From Epichloe hybrida (lineage: Eukaryota > Ascomycota > Sordariomycetes > Hypocreales > Clavicipitaceae), in contig JAFEKR010000054.1 in the NCBI GenBank assembly GCA_019022495.1, positions 186,001 through 250,000 of the forward strand: a DNA stretch of 64,000 nucleotides, read 5' to 3'. Under the pieces are notes generated by a model. The model worked only from the letters and a program-made list of their open reading frames with translations, made no database searches and had not been told where the DNA came from. This document shows, one piece after another, positions 38,401-49,999 of the stretch (position 1 is its first letter; each line of letters starts with the position of its first letter). A program made the position numbers and the translations under genes.

Positions 38401-39200
38401 CTCTAAGAGATCTAGGTGTCTTGCCTTTATTATTAGGGTCTTTACCTAAGTAGTTATTAAACTAAGTTTAAGCTAGGCTAATAACTATCTTAGGATTAAG
38501 TAATTCCTAACTAGTAACTAGGGTACTAAGCAATAGTAAGTCCTAAAGGTCCTTTAGGTAACTTAGGTGTTTGCTAGGTCTTACTTTGCTTAGCTATTAG
38601 GAGTGAGATAGTATAAGGTTAGATATAGGCTTAGTAAAAAGTGCTTTTAATTAATCTTATAAAAGAGTAATTACTTAACTAAACATTATAATACTAGTAA
38701 GAATTTCTTAAAGAAAGACTTTTAATAGGGCAGTGTCTATAGTAATAAGTAACCTATAAGTAAAGGCTACTAATATAATTACATAGCTCTTTATAATAAG
38801 CTATAAGACCCCTATGTATAGCTAAATAATAGCGAAATTAGCTATAGGCCCTAAGATTAAATAGTCTATAATACTAGGCAGCGCTTTCTATCCTAGCGCC
38901 TTATATTTAAAGACTTTTAGCAAAGGGTTAATAGTTTAGCTAGTGTTTATAAGGTATATCTCTAAACTATCTAGTCTCCTTTTTCACGCTTCTATGTAAT
39001 ACTAGTTCGTATTCTTAGCTTACCTTAGCTTAGCATGCTTAGCTAGCTTCTTCTTTACGCTATAATTATCACAGAGGTTAGGTTAAGGCTTTAGATCTAT
39101 GTCTTAGTGTAAGGAAGGTAAAATAAAGGGGTCTTTACGTAAGTTAGCTTAGTGACAGCTAAGAGCGTAATTATTAGCTTGCTTCTAATTAATCTTAGTT
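32470..39200 (-). pseudogene. G1 gag-pol polyprotein (gypsy)
   Basis: The minus-strand frame gives reverse transcriptase at about 35.2-34.5 kb with the active site reading FLDN (34730-34741; FLDD expected), followed by IAVKGL. RNase H is at about 34.3-34.0 kb and integrase at about 33.6-32.47 kb. The integrase C-terminal domain is clear: segments FWIHKRALVSGAYYL and ILDGICLL, then a GDYIKKF-like end near 32.48 kb. Upstream, gag/protease occupies roughly 39.2-35.6 kb but is too decayed for me to place domains. Frequent RIP stops make it inactive. The RT-to-integrase order is that of Ty3/gypsy. Confidence 0.85.
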
Positions 39201-39265
39201 AGTAGCAGATTAACTAGAAAGCAGAAAGGTCCTAGGGGTTTAAAACCGCGTTTCTTTACTAGTTT

Positions 39266-39733
39266 TATTAAGCAGAAAACAACACCCTAAAAGACGTAAT
39301 GCTAGCCTACAGTCATAGGTAGCGGTGATATTTACTCACGTTAGAAGGGTTAATTAACTTAATAGTAGTAATTATAATAATAGCTAAATTAGTCTCTATA
39401 GATAGAGATAATTCAGATTAAATAGTCTGTTAGATTAGAAGTGACTTTTTAGTTAAGTTAGGGAAATAATCTTATTAATTTATCTTATTAAGGTAAACAC
39501 AATAGCAGCCATAGTAGCGCTAGGCATTTAAGTCAAAAATCTAAAGTTAGGCGTATATAAAGAACCTTAAAAGAATCTAGCTATAGGTGATCTCTTTATA
39601 AATTAAATAGTCCCTTTGCCTAGATAACTAATATTATTATCCCTTGTTATGTTATTTATCCCTGCGATCCCCTGTATCCCTTGTGCTTATCATCGCGAAT
39701 ACGCGCGTTTATGGGCGCGCGTATCACGGCACA
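39266..39733 (-). repeat. G1 5' LTR
   Basis: 468 bp, slightly more RIPped than its partner. A 63-codon open run that starts in this LTR and ends in C3 is an artefact of the junction, not a gene. Confidence 0.9.
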
Positions 39734-39734
39734 C

Positions 39735-40046
39735 ACTATATAATACTAAGAACCCTTTACTAATAATATCTTATAACTTAATAAATACCTTAAGTAATAA
39801 ATTAAGTATTAGTAATAGGGATTATAGTATATTCCCTTAACTCTTAAAGAGGTAAAGCTCTTTATATTTATAGATAAGTCCCTTACTAATAATAAAGACC
39901 TTAGTTTATAGATTAAATATATTATTATAATTAGTAATAAGGTAATAAAGGAAAATAACACCTTTACCTTAAAAGGCAATATTATTACATATAGCTCTAT
40001 AAAAAGCAAGCGTATAACCTATAGTACACTTATATCTAAGCTATAT
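39735..40046 (+). pseudogene. C3: copia pol relic, right part (RNase H)
   Basis: This continues the C3 frame after G1. The copia RNase H start is recognisable at about 39850-39900 (segment KLFIFIDKSLTNNKDL) and again at about 39980 (GNIITYSSIKSKR). It is cut at 40047 by element T1. The frame across the G1 junction is continuous when one copy of the ACTAT duplication and G1 are removed. Confidence 0.85.
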
Positions 40047-40048
40047 AG

Positions 40049-42912
40049 CCAGAGTATTGCACTAAAACGTGTAGTGTAGTGTAGTATTTGTAGTGTAGTG
40101 TAGTAACTACACTACAAACTACACTACACTACAAACTACACTAACTACAAGGAAAAAAAAACTACATTACACTAACTATAAAAAAAAAAAACTATAATAC
40201 ATTACACTACAAATTTTTTTTCCTAAACTACACTAACTACAAACACTACAAATATAGTATTAGACTTTTTATTAGTTATTAGTATTTATAAGGTTAAAAG
40301 AAAGCTAGTTATATAAAAGCTTTTATTATTACCTATTTTATTAAATTAGTTATAGAATTTATAATATTATATTATTTTTATAATTTTATTATAACTAAGT
40401 AAGGTTATATATAATATTATACTTTTTTAATAATACTATTTAACTTAATACTTTATTTCCCTAATATAAACTAGGGGAGGATCTAGGCTACCCTAGAGGT
40501 AACTAAACTAACTAATAAACAGACACTATAGATAACTAGAGAGAGGCACTAGGTAAAATAGTATAGCTATAGAGGCAGGCTAGATATAAGGTAAAATTAC
40601 ACTATAATAGGAAGACTATAGGTTTAGAATAGTTATTAAATTAATTTTAAGTTAAAAAAAACTATAGGTATTATTTTACACTAGCCTGCCACTGCCCCTT
40701 TACTAACCTAGAATTAGCCTTATTTCTCCTTAGGAATAGGGATTATATTCTCTATTACCTTACTCTTACCCTTAGCTAATAGGCTAGTAGCTAGGAGCTA
40801 GTTTATCTCTATTACTTAGGCATTAAGCTACTAGAGCTAAAAGATAACCTTATTATATTATTTCTCTATAAACCTAGACCTAGCTAGGTCTAGGCTTACT
40901 ATAGTAATGCCTTATTTTTTCTTAGCGTGGTTTTTAGTATAGAGTTTCTTAACCTAAGCTATATAGTTCTCTAGGGCCTAGATAATTAAAGTTAGCTATA
41001 GAATAGAGCTATTACTAAGCTAGAGTAAAACCACTTATATTACTCCTAGTAACTATACTAGCCTAGGTCTTAACTAACTACTAATATTCCCCTTACTAGC
41101 TAGTAATATTTAGCTATAACTAGATTAGCACTAGAGTAAACTTAGAATAAGCATAGGAGTTAATATTACCTTAATATATATATAATTATAGACCTAATAA
41201 TTAAAATAGGCGTTAGATATTACCCCTTTATATATAGATTAGCCTTACCCCTAGACTAGAAATAAACTAACTTACTAATAATATTATAGCACTAATAGCC
41301 CTTATTTTTAATAGATTATGTCTTATAGGATATATACTAGATCTCTTATAGCTTACCTAGCTACCCTAGGTTAGACCTAGAAATAAGGCAAAATAAAGGT
41401 AAAGGGGACTTACTTCTAGGCCTTTTGCCTTTACTTAATTTAATTACTTCTAGGTTAGGGACTTCCTTAGATACTTATCTAAGGTTATAAGTTCCTAGGT
41501 AAATTAAAGCTAGAATAGCACTAAAAATAAGGTACTTATAAAGCTTAGTAATATTATAAAGTGTTTTTCTATATAAAACATTAGTATTTAAACTAGTACT
41601 AGACTAGAGAAGCCTTAAATAGCTTCTAAAAGGGATAGGAAGGAAAAGAACCTATAGGAAATTTATTATAAGAAAAGGAAAAAGATTAAAACCTTAAGGG
41701 AAGAGAAGCTCTCTTTTATACTTAAGAGAGAGAGGGGGGGGGACTAACTATAATATTAGCTAGAAAACAAAGTATAAGATAAGTAAATATATAAATAGCA
41801 TATAATTAATCTAGGTGTGAAACTACCTAGTTACTAGGCCTAAATTACTTACCCCTTACTATAATTAAATAAAACTATATACTTAGACTTTATAAGATAT
41901 TTAAACTAGTACTAAGTTAGATTTAGCTAAAAAGTAAGGCATTAGAAAAGTTAGAAGTAAAGTAAATAAAAAGTAAATTATTATTATAAATCTAAATTTA
42001 CTACACCCTAAGGCAAAGTAAAAGATATAAAGCTAGGTCTAAGTAAGACTAGACTAGCACTAAAGGGAGCTAGTTAGAATTACTACTATACTTTTTCCTT
42101 TCTTTTTTATTTTCTTTAGGATAAGGCTAGTGTAAGCTAGCACTAAACACCTATAATTAATTACACCTAATGTGGCGCAAACCTAGAAGAGGGTTAGCGC
42201 TAGCTTATTAATAGATATAAGGGGGTTTTTCTTCCTAGTAAAGGGTTTTCCCTCTTAACTAAGCGAATAGAGTACTAGGAATAGCTATATAGTTAGCTAG
42301 CTAGTGTAAAGAATATATATTAATAATAATATTAAAGTACTAAGTATATATTCTATTAACTTTTATATATTTATTTAGATTTCTAATTTAATTTAATTAT
42401 ATTAGTTTAGGGTATTTTTTAATTAAATTAATAATAAAAATATAAAATAATTAATAATAATAGTAAATAAAATAATTAGAAGGTTTTTCTTAAAGTTATA
42501 TTAGTAAAATAAAGTAATAAGTATAATAGTATTATTAAAAAGGTATAATATTATAAATAACCCTAGTTATAGTAAAATTCTTAAAAAAGGTAAATATTAT
42601 AAATTCTATAACTAATTAAGTAAAATAGGTAATAATAAAAGCTTCTATATAACTAGCTTTCTTTTAATCCTTATAATAACATTATATAATAAAAAGGCCC
42701 ACTTTTTTTTTACTAACACTAATTTGTAGTTTTTGTAGTTAGTGTAGTTAGTAACTACACTAACTACACTACACTACAAGCAAAAAAAAACTACATTACA
42801 CTAACTATAAAAAAAAAACTATAATACATTACACTATAAAAAAAAAAAAACTACATTACAAATACAAATTTTTCCTAAAAACTACACTAACTACACTACA
42901 AACAATACTCTA
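40049..42912. mobile_element. T1: TIR element with about 400-bp inverted arms, carrying repeat X
   Basis: The left arm (40050 to about 40448) begins CAGAGTATTGCAC. The right arm (about 42500-42911) ends CAATACTCT and is its reverse complement over the AAGCTTTTATTATTACC-type blocks and the GTAGTGTAGT / ACACTACA tracts. No transposase is seen between the arms, only repeat X (40469-42311), so T1 is non-autonomous. It disrupts the RNase H region of C3. Other family members are at 8046-8473, 43748-44143 and (ends only) 62161/62572. Confidence 0.7.
40469..42311. mobile_element. X copy 1: 1.84-kb repeat, uninterrupted
   Basis: Starts AACTAGGGGAGGATCTAGG and ends AGCTAGCTAGTGTAAAG. It is near-identical to the second copy at 47693-56747 after removal of G2. 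AATATA borders both ends in both copies, so it is probably terminal sequence rather than a target duplication. The minus strand has a coding-like stretch at about 40990-40690 (segment KSKVIENIIPIPKEK), rich in Lys and Gln. I do not recognise the family. Ends are not inverted repeats, which argues for a non-LTR (LINE/SINE-like) or Helitron-like element. Confidence 0.65.
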
Positions 42913-43747
42913 AGGAGAACTATCTAGACTATATAGATAAATAAAATAAGGAAAATATAATATTAATAATCCCCCCAAATTACCTAGAAAGCTAGTAATT
43001 AAATAAATATAAGAAAATAGATAATAAAATCTAGATTTCTTTTAGTATTTCTTATATAAAGAATAAAGCGGATGGAGTACTAGGAACAGCTACATAGTTA
43101 GCTAGCTAGCGTAAAGAATAAGGATATATAGAGTATAATTATTCTAATAAGAATAAATATTTATTGGAAGATTTTAAAAGATATTAAGAATAGTAAACCT
43201 AAGATAGTTATTAGATAAAGAGAGAATATTAATAGAAGTTAAATAACTCTAACTAAATTAACTATATTAGAGAACTAGAGAGAGAACTAATTTTATTACC
43301 TAGGTTTATACTAATATAAAGATTTATAGTACTTAATACTTTAATACTAAACTATTAACCCTTAAGTTATATTTAAGAGAACCTTTGCATACTTTTCCGC
43401 ACTGACCCTAAGGTCTGGAATTGCCTCTAAAATATAAATCACATTAATATTTAAAATCCTTGCCTTTATTTCTCCCCCTCTATAATATCACACTATAATA
43501 GAGCTAGTAATAAGAGTGTAAATAAGATGCTAATAGTAATTAATATAAGCTTAGGAAAGCTAGCTTAGAGTAGCTACTACCTAAACATAGAAATAAAATA
43601 GTTTAATATTTAAAGAAGCGAAGATAACCTAATAGTAAACTAGAACTAATTTACACACCCTAAAGATATAAAATATTATAATAAGATTACTAGCCTTATC
43701 CTAAGTAATAAAGTCGCCTAAGTGTAGCGTATTATACTAGCTATAGC
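42913..43747. other. AT-rich segment with one mini-insertion
   Basis: No coding trace is recognisable. It holds the 45-55 bp mini-element at 43067 (separate entry) and a slightly GC-richer patch at about 43380-43500 of unknown origin. Confidence 0.35.
43067..43120 (+). mobile_element. Mini-element copy A (45-54 bp)
   Basis: Begins AGCGGATGGAGTACTAGG and ends TAGCTAGCTAGCGTAAAGAATA, identical over its core to the insert at 58827. It is flanked by TAAAGAATAA on both sides (43057-43066 and 43112-43121), which is either a target duplication or overlap with the element's own TAAAGAATA end. It is un-RIPped while its surroundings are RIPped. Confidence 0.65.
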
Positions 43748-44143
43748 CAGAGTATTGCACTAAAACGTGTAGTGTAGTGTAGTATTTGTAGTGTAGTGTA
43801 GTAACTACACTACAAACTACACTACACTACAAACTACACTAACTACAAACTACACTAACTACAAGGAAAAAAAAACTACATTACACTAACTATAAAAAAA
43901 AAAAAAACTATAATATATTACACTACAAATTTTTTTTCCTAAACTACACTAACTACAAATACTACAAATGTAGTATTAGACTTTTTATTAGTTATTAGTA
44001 TTATTAAGGCTAAAAGAAGGCTAGTTATATAAAAGCTTTTATTCTTATTTATTTTATTAAATTAGTTATAGAATTTATAATATTATATTATTTTAATAAT
44101 TTTATTATAACTAAGTAAGGTTATATATAAAATTATACTTTTT
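43748..44143. mobile_element. T2: left arm of a T-family element
   Basis: A direct near-identical copy of the T1 left arm (40050-40440) from CAGAGTATTGCAC to the TTATACTTTTTT block, with an extra AACTACACTAACTACA repeat unit. It ends abruptly where the LINE L1 begins, and no right arm follows. Confidence 0.8.
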
Positions 44144-44146
44144 TTA

Positions 44147-47100
44147 GAGGCTCGGACTAGTGACGCCCCGAGGGGAACTAACTAGATAACACAAGGATAA
44201 TAGGGATAGTACTATAGACCTAGCGTGGGTAACCCTAGATATCTAAGTCTACTATAAAGAAGTAAAAGACCTCACTAAATCTAACTATATCCTATAGCTA
44301 ATTAGCATCTTCACTAGCCTATAAGATAATATCCTATAAGCCCTTAGACACATATAGAATATAATAGATAAACTATACGTAAAGGCAAAGGTAGTAGTAT
44401 GCTTTTAACCTAAAAACGCCCTAGATTTATAAGATAAAGAAGGGATAGACATATATACTACCTAGCTTATTATAAACCTTTAATAAATAGCGGATAAGGT
44501 AGCCCTATAGAAGCCCTAGGGGCTCCCTAGCCTAGAGGTATAGTAGTTAAGGATAGGTAAAGAGGTAGTTACTAAAGCTAGATAAGTAAAGAGATAATAA
44601 AGATAATAGAGAATAGAAGTAAACTAGTAAGCTTATACTAAGGTAAATAAGGACTAAGAATAAGTTATTAAAACTAAGAGAAGAAATATATAAAGAGATA
44701 CCTTATAAAAGGCTAATATATAGAGAAAGAATAAGGGAGTGTAAAGACTAGAGAGATAAGCCTAGCTTTAAAGCTAGGCCCCCCTAGAACTACCTAGGCT
44801 ACTAGAGCTAAAAAAGACTAAAAATAACCTAAACTTAGCTACTATATATAAGGATAAAGTAAGTATACTAGCACTAAGGTTTTTCCCTAAGCCTATAGTA
44901 AACCTTTTCTAAATCCTAGACTTTACCTTCCTAGAGCTAAATAACACACTATTCCTAGATAATAACTAGTTTAAACTAGAAGAGATATTAGATATTATAT
45001 TAGATATAGCTAGCTAGAAAGCACTAGGTAATAATAAGCTCCTAGTAAGCCTTATTAAGGCCTATAATAAGCTAGTAAAAGAAGCTATAGTTTAGCTTCT
45101 AAATACTATCCTTAAAGTAAGGTATTTCCTAGCCTAATTCTAGATTACTAGAGTAATAGTAATTAGGAAACTAGGTAAGATAATAAAAGAGATAAGAAGG
45201 GCTAATACTTAGAGGCCTATTTTCTTACTAAATATTATAGGAAAAATTATAGAAGTAGTAATTATAAAGTAACTTATAGCCTTTACTAAGGTAAAAGGAC
45301 TTCTCCTAAAGCTATAAATAAGGAATAGGATAAATAGGTTAATAAAGACTATAATTAGGGTCTTAGTAAAGTGTATAAGAGAGGCCTAGAGTAAGGGTAA
45401 AATTACCTTACTTACCTAGATAAATATCTTATTTACTTTTAATAGAGTTAGTTACTTATACCTAATTTACTTACTAATTCTAATAAGAATCCCTTACTAG
45501 CTAATAGCTATAATATAAAGCTTTCTAGCAAATAAAATAAGCTAGCTTAGCTTTAATAAAGAACTCTCTAGACCCTTTAAGATTAAGGCTAGTACCTTAT
45601 AAGAATCTTCTCTTTTACTAATTCTCTTTTTTCTTTACTTTATAAAACTTTACATATACCTTTAGGCTATCCTAGGTATAATAGTAATTAGATTTGCTAA
45701 TAATATAAATATTATAGTATTTAGTAAAAACATAGCGTAAACCTAGAGAAAACTTAAGGCTACTTAGAAGATTTATAAGAAATAGGTAAAAGAGATAGAA
45801 GTAAAGTTTAACCTAGTAAAAACTAAACTTATACACTTTAGTAAGGCTTATAGGCCCCTATAGGCTAGGGTCTAGCTTAGTATAGAGAAAATAGCGCTAA
45901 TAAAGGTATACTAATTCCTTAGGGTATAGGTAAATAGGAAACTTAACTAAAGCGCTTATAAGAATATCCTTAAGGGAAAACTAGCCTAGTAGTAGCTTAC
46001 ACTCTTTATATTAGTGGCGTTAGTATAAGGCATTAGCTTTAGAGATACCTAGCTTATATATACATAGGTAGTCTAGCCTATTCTTACCTATAGGGTAAGT
46101 ACTTACTATACCCTAACTAAGAAGGGAGGAAAACTATAAGGAATAGTTAGAAGTTTTATAGTAAACTAATTAACCTATCTTTAGACTATAGCTAGAGCAT
46201 TTAAGGCTATACTAATTACTTAGCTAGAAGTTAAAACCTATATCCCCCCCCTAGACCTTTACTTAAATAAGATAAAGCAAAAGTTTAAGGAAAGGATTAT
46301 ACTTAGTAAAATAACAAATAAAATACAGGCTATAGCTAACTTAGTGTAAATAGTACTATAATATAGAAAAAAACCCTTACTTACTAATAATAAACTAGAT
46401 ATATAACTATATAAGGAGTGAAAGAAAAGATAAGAAAACTAGCATTCTAATAGGTAATAAAGATAATATAGGCATAGGAGAGAGCTAATAGAGAACTACC
46501 TGCTTACTTATAACCTAAAGGAAATCTAGAAATTCCACACTAGGCTTAATAAGCATATCTCCTCTATAATAGTATAATTACATATAGGAAAGATTAGCCT
46601 TAATAAGTGTTAAAAATAAGACCTATTTTTAGCCCTTTTCTAGTTAAAGGACCTTTCTATTACTAGCTTGCATCGCAAGCCTAATAGCTGCACTGCAGCT
46701 GTTAACGGTCGCGAAGGTAGCTATTAATGGCTACGTCGCAGCTATTAACAGCTGCGACTAACCGTGTGAATAACTAATCTAAATCAATTATTAATTATGG
46801 ATTATTTAATTGCGTTATGGCTACAAGCGCAGCTATAACCATAGCGCCACTAGTAATTAGGTAAGCTAGGGTGACGTAAGCAGGTTACCCTATAGCTATC
46901 TTTAATAGCGATTTTCTCTTTAACTAGAGGTTATATAAAAGTCTTACATATAGCAAATTAAAGCTAGAAGATAAGGCTTTTATTTTATGTAGGAATATTT
47001 TTTAGACTAAAATTTGGTGCATATAGGTTGCTAGTTTGTATGGTAGTGAGTCGATTTTTTGGATTTTACATATAAATGAATTTTGCGGAAAATAAAAAGT

Positions 47101-47690
47101 GGCCTATAAGACCTCTTTGGCAGTCCGGATTTACTAATACGGTTAGTAGGTATATAAGAGGAAGAAGATCTTTTTAATCTAGCTAGATAGCTAGGCCTCT
47201 TAATCTAACAGCCGCATTGCCCGTATAACGTCACTAAAATCAATTCTATTAGTATATAAGATATCGTAAAAGTCATCTAGATTGAATTCTATTAGTTAAT
47301 AACTGCCGAAACCTTCCGTTGCGTTGCGTTAAATATTTCAACGTGGTGGTTCTACTGGTCCCTGACCGTAGAGCCGCACCTGTACAGCTGTTGCCAGCCG
47401 GCAACTAGCTCCCTACATTTCAAAAATAAGTTCCTCTTCTAAAGGCACGTTTCTAGGGTGGCTTTGCCCCTATATAGCTACGGTTATATAGTTAAAGACT
47501 AGTACTATATAATTATTAACTATGCTAACTATAACTATAGACACCCCTAAATAAGATAGCCTAGAGATATATAGGAGGTAAGGCTAGCCCTAGATAATCC
47601 CCTAAAGGCAAGATATATTATAAAGTAATTCCTTAGTATAAGAAGACTTTAATACTATATATTAGCGTAAGACCTAGCCTTTAGTTAATA
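44147..47690 (+). pseudogene. L1: Tad-like LINE ORF2 relic, split by a solo LTR
   Basis: The plus-strand frame starts inside the endonuclease domain (DSTIDLAW motif near 44200), so the 5' end is missing. A linker is followed by reverse transcriptase at about 45.0-45.8 kb. The active site reads FANN (45693-45704; FADD expected), and the thumb region follows to about 46.2 kb. At 46608 a C2-type solo LTR interrupts it. The frame resumes in phase at 47431 with the region where such ORFs usually carry a C-terminal Cys/His motif, and fades near 47.69 kb at repeat X copy 2. Clade assignment (Tad1-like) rests on the RT context and is tentative. RIP stops are numerous. Confidence 0.82.
46608..47425 (+). 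repeat. Solo LTR of the C2 family inside L1
   Basis: 818 bp, TGTTAAAAATAAG to TTTCAAAA, with a 5-bp target duplication ATAAG (46603-46607 and 47426-47430). Removing it and one duplication rejoins the L1 frame exactly (Leu-Asn-Lys-Phe across the junction). A complete element probably inserted here and then lost its interior by LTR-LTR recombination. Confidence 0.92.
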
Positions 47691-48024
47691 TAAACTAGGG
47701 GAGGATCTAGGCTACCCTAGAGGTAACTAAACTAACTAATAAATAGACACTATAAATAACTAAAGAGAGGCACTAGGTAAAATAGTATAGCTATAGAGGT
47801 AGGCTAAATATAAGGCGAAATTACACTATAATAGGAAGACTATAGGTCTAGAATAGTTATTAGATTAATTTTAAGTTAAAAAGCTATAGGTATTATTTTA
47901 CACTAGCTTATTACTGCCCCTTTACTAACCTAGAATTAGCCCTATTTCTCCTTAGGAATAGGGATTATATTCTCTATTACCTTACTCTTACCCTTAGCTA
48001 ATAGGCTAGTAGCTAAAAGCTAGT

Positions 48025-48243
48025 TGTTATGGACTGGCCCCTAGGCGACTGCAATAGGGCGTCGATATAGTATTAAGAGACTTAAGGAGAAAGGAGGAAG
48101 GGTAAGAGGCTATCCCTAGTGGTGCCCCTTATACCCCCTTAGCTACTTATATAAGCCTCCTTTCCTCGCCCTAACTGCTTTTACTAGTCCTTTCTCTAAC
48201 TACTATACAAACAATGCTTAGGCAAAGCCTAAGCCCTTACATA
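48025..48243 (-). repeat. G2 3' LTR
   Basis: 219 bp, begins TGTTATGGACTGG on the plus strand and ends GCCCTTACA. It contains the short inverted repeat GCTTAGGCAAAGCCTAAGC near its right end. Confidence 0.93.
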
Positions 48244-48752
48244 TGCCCTTACTTACCTATTATTAACAAGCTCCCCTCTGCATTAACCCCTAGCAATATG
48301 CGTAACACTTACATTATATATGCCCTTAGTTATTATAATAAAAACTATCCTTACTAATAGCTGTCTGTGAAGCGTCTAATAGGCACTTGCCCCACTGCCT
48401 TATTATTTGTTGTAGTAACCCCCCTGCTTCTAGGTGTTGTTTTGTAGTGCGTATAACACATTCGCCCTGCTAATAGGTTATTTATTATGAATAATTGCCC
48501 TACCCCTACTTGTTACGTGTAACACATTCGCCCTACTAATAGGTTTGTTTATTGTGAATAATTACCCCACCCCCACCTGTTTATAGTACACCTAATATAG
48601 GTGTGACTTCTACTATAAATATCCTACTTTAGCTTATACTTATCTTACTTTCCCCTTTATATAACACTATCCTTCTGTTATTACGAACCTATTACGCCTT
48701 CCTTATTATCTTATTAGTCCTCTCTTTCTAAATAATTATTTTCTTTGCTAAA

Positions 48753-49970
48753 ATGCCTTAACGCCACACTAACGCTCCTGCTCCTACGGCTCTAGCTACT
48801 ATAGGAGTAGCCGCCCCTGCCACGCTAATGTCCTGTTTTATTAGCAAGTACCTTATGGAGGGAAACTCTAATAATAAACAGTATACTACGCTTAAAACGG
48901 TCTAGCATCCCTGCGGTCCTTATATTAAACAGGCTCTTACCACTAGTGTGTTAAACTATTGTCTACCCTAAAGCAAGGAGTTATGTCCTCTGTGTTAGTA
49001 GCATTATATTACCTACGTATAGCACACTAGGCTTTTATTCGCTAACCTATAACTCTAACGTGCCCTTAAGGATCTTAAGGCTAAAATTACTATAGGCATA
49101 TATATTATTAAGCCTAGAGTCCCTAAGACTATGACTACAAAGAAAAAGATGCCTATCTTATTATAGAGATACTGCTATCTTGTTAGTCATTAGAACGCTC
49201 TCCTTAACTAGGCGCAATTTAACCTGGCTCCTATATGCTTAGCTCTTAGGGCATCTCTAGCCACGGACGCCCCTGCAACAAACATAACTAGCCTTAATAT
49301 TATCCCCTTTATTAGCGCTAGCCCTTTAGCTAGTCGTAGCATGGCACAGTTTATGCAGTAAGTTGCTAGCGTTTTATTCTAGCAGAACTAATAGGTTATT
49401 AGCGGCCTAAATGCTATGCGCGAAGAAATGCGCGAATAGTTTGCTACCCTTATCTAGGCGCTTACCCCCTATTATTATAGTAGGAACTAACACTGTTGTT
49501 ATATTACTAAGTTAGGTAATAACTCCCCTTCCTATTATTGCTAGCGGCCTACCTATCTCCCCTCTAAGTTAGAGTTAGCTAGTTCTCCTCCTAAACACGC
49601 CCCTAGAAACCCTAGAGCTAGCTAGCCTCTAGCTAGAAATAATATTCCTTATCCTAGTGGGACCACTATCCTTACTTATTATCCCCCCCCTCGCGCTCTG
49701 GTTACACCTCCGCTTACGTACACTCTATACGCTAACCTTACCTATACTGTCTAGAACCTGGGTTATGTCCCTAGTAGATAACTCTTTATGCTATAGCTAT
49801 TGCTAGGCAAACGTGCTGCGGCCGCATTAGTGGAGTACTAACTCTAAACAGAGGTAGCATGCGCTTACACGAACTCTCCTATTAATTTAGATAAAGACTT
49901 AGAGAATAATTATTCCCTCTAAGTGGTGGTAGTAGACTGTGATATGTTAGCGTCTTAGATATGTGTGTAA
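48753..49970 (+). pseudogene. Accessory frame of G2, antisense to gag-pol, about 400 codons
   Basis: From the ATG at 48753 one plus-strand frame runs about 405 codons to TAG/TAA near 49956-49970. It is interrupted by roughly 28 stops, all TAA or TAG and none TGA, as expected from CAA/CAG damage. The N-terminal part has a His/Cys-rich block (HPCGPYI, then CPLC) near 48900-48990. The middle has an amphipathic helix-like segment (LNAMREEMRE, about 49410) and a Pro/Arg-rich C-terminal part. It lies tail-to-tail with pol, whose frame ends about 30 bp away. I do not recognise the protein. Antisense accessory ORFs are known from some LTR elements, but the function here is unknown. Why not pol: the minus strand already ends its chromodomain at about 50.0 kb. 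Confidence 0.65.
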
Positions 49971-49999
49971 GTCTTTATAGGTAAATGAGTTTTCTAAAA

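Larger units (their letters stand above)
27772..39733 (-). mobile_element. G1: 12-kb Ty3/gypsy retrotransposon, full length
   Basis: LTRs are at 27774-28241 and 39266-39733 (both 468 bp, differing by scattered transitions). On the minus strand the LTR starts TGTGCCG and ends CTTGACA. Just inside the left LTR the minus strand reads GGGAGGTGTTA, the polypurine tract, confirming minus orientation. Flanks show a short target duplication ACTAT (27767-27771 and 39735-39739; C/T difference at a possible sixth base). The LTR holds a GC-rich hairpin with arms AATACGCGCG / CGCGCGTATT (about 28206-28233). The element is unusually long because about 4.2 kb lies between the end of pol and the 3' LTR. Confidence 0.9.

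Noticed and set aside
39649..40009. Open runs on both strands at the G1 right junction
   Set aside because: The plus-strand run starts in an LTR and ends in C3. The minus-strand run is the antisense of RIPped copia. Both are chance products.
40463..42317. AATATA as a target-site duplication of repeat X copy 1
   Set aside because: The same AATATA borders both X copies at unrelated sites, so it is more likely part of the element or a preferred target than proof of duplication.
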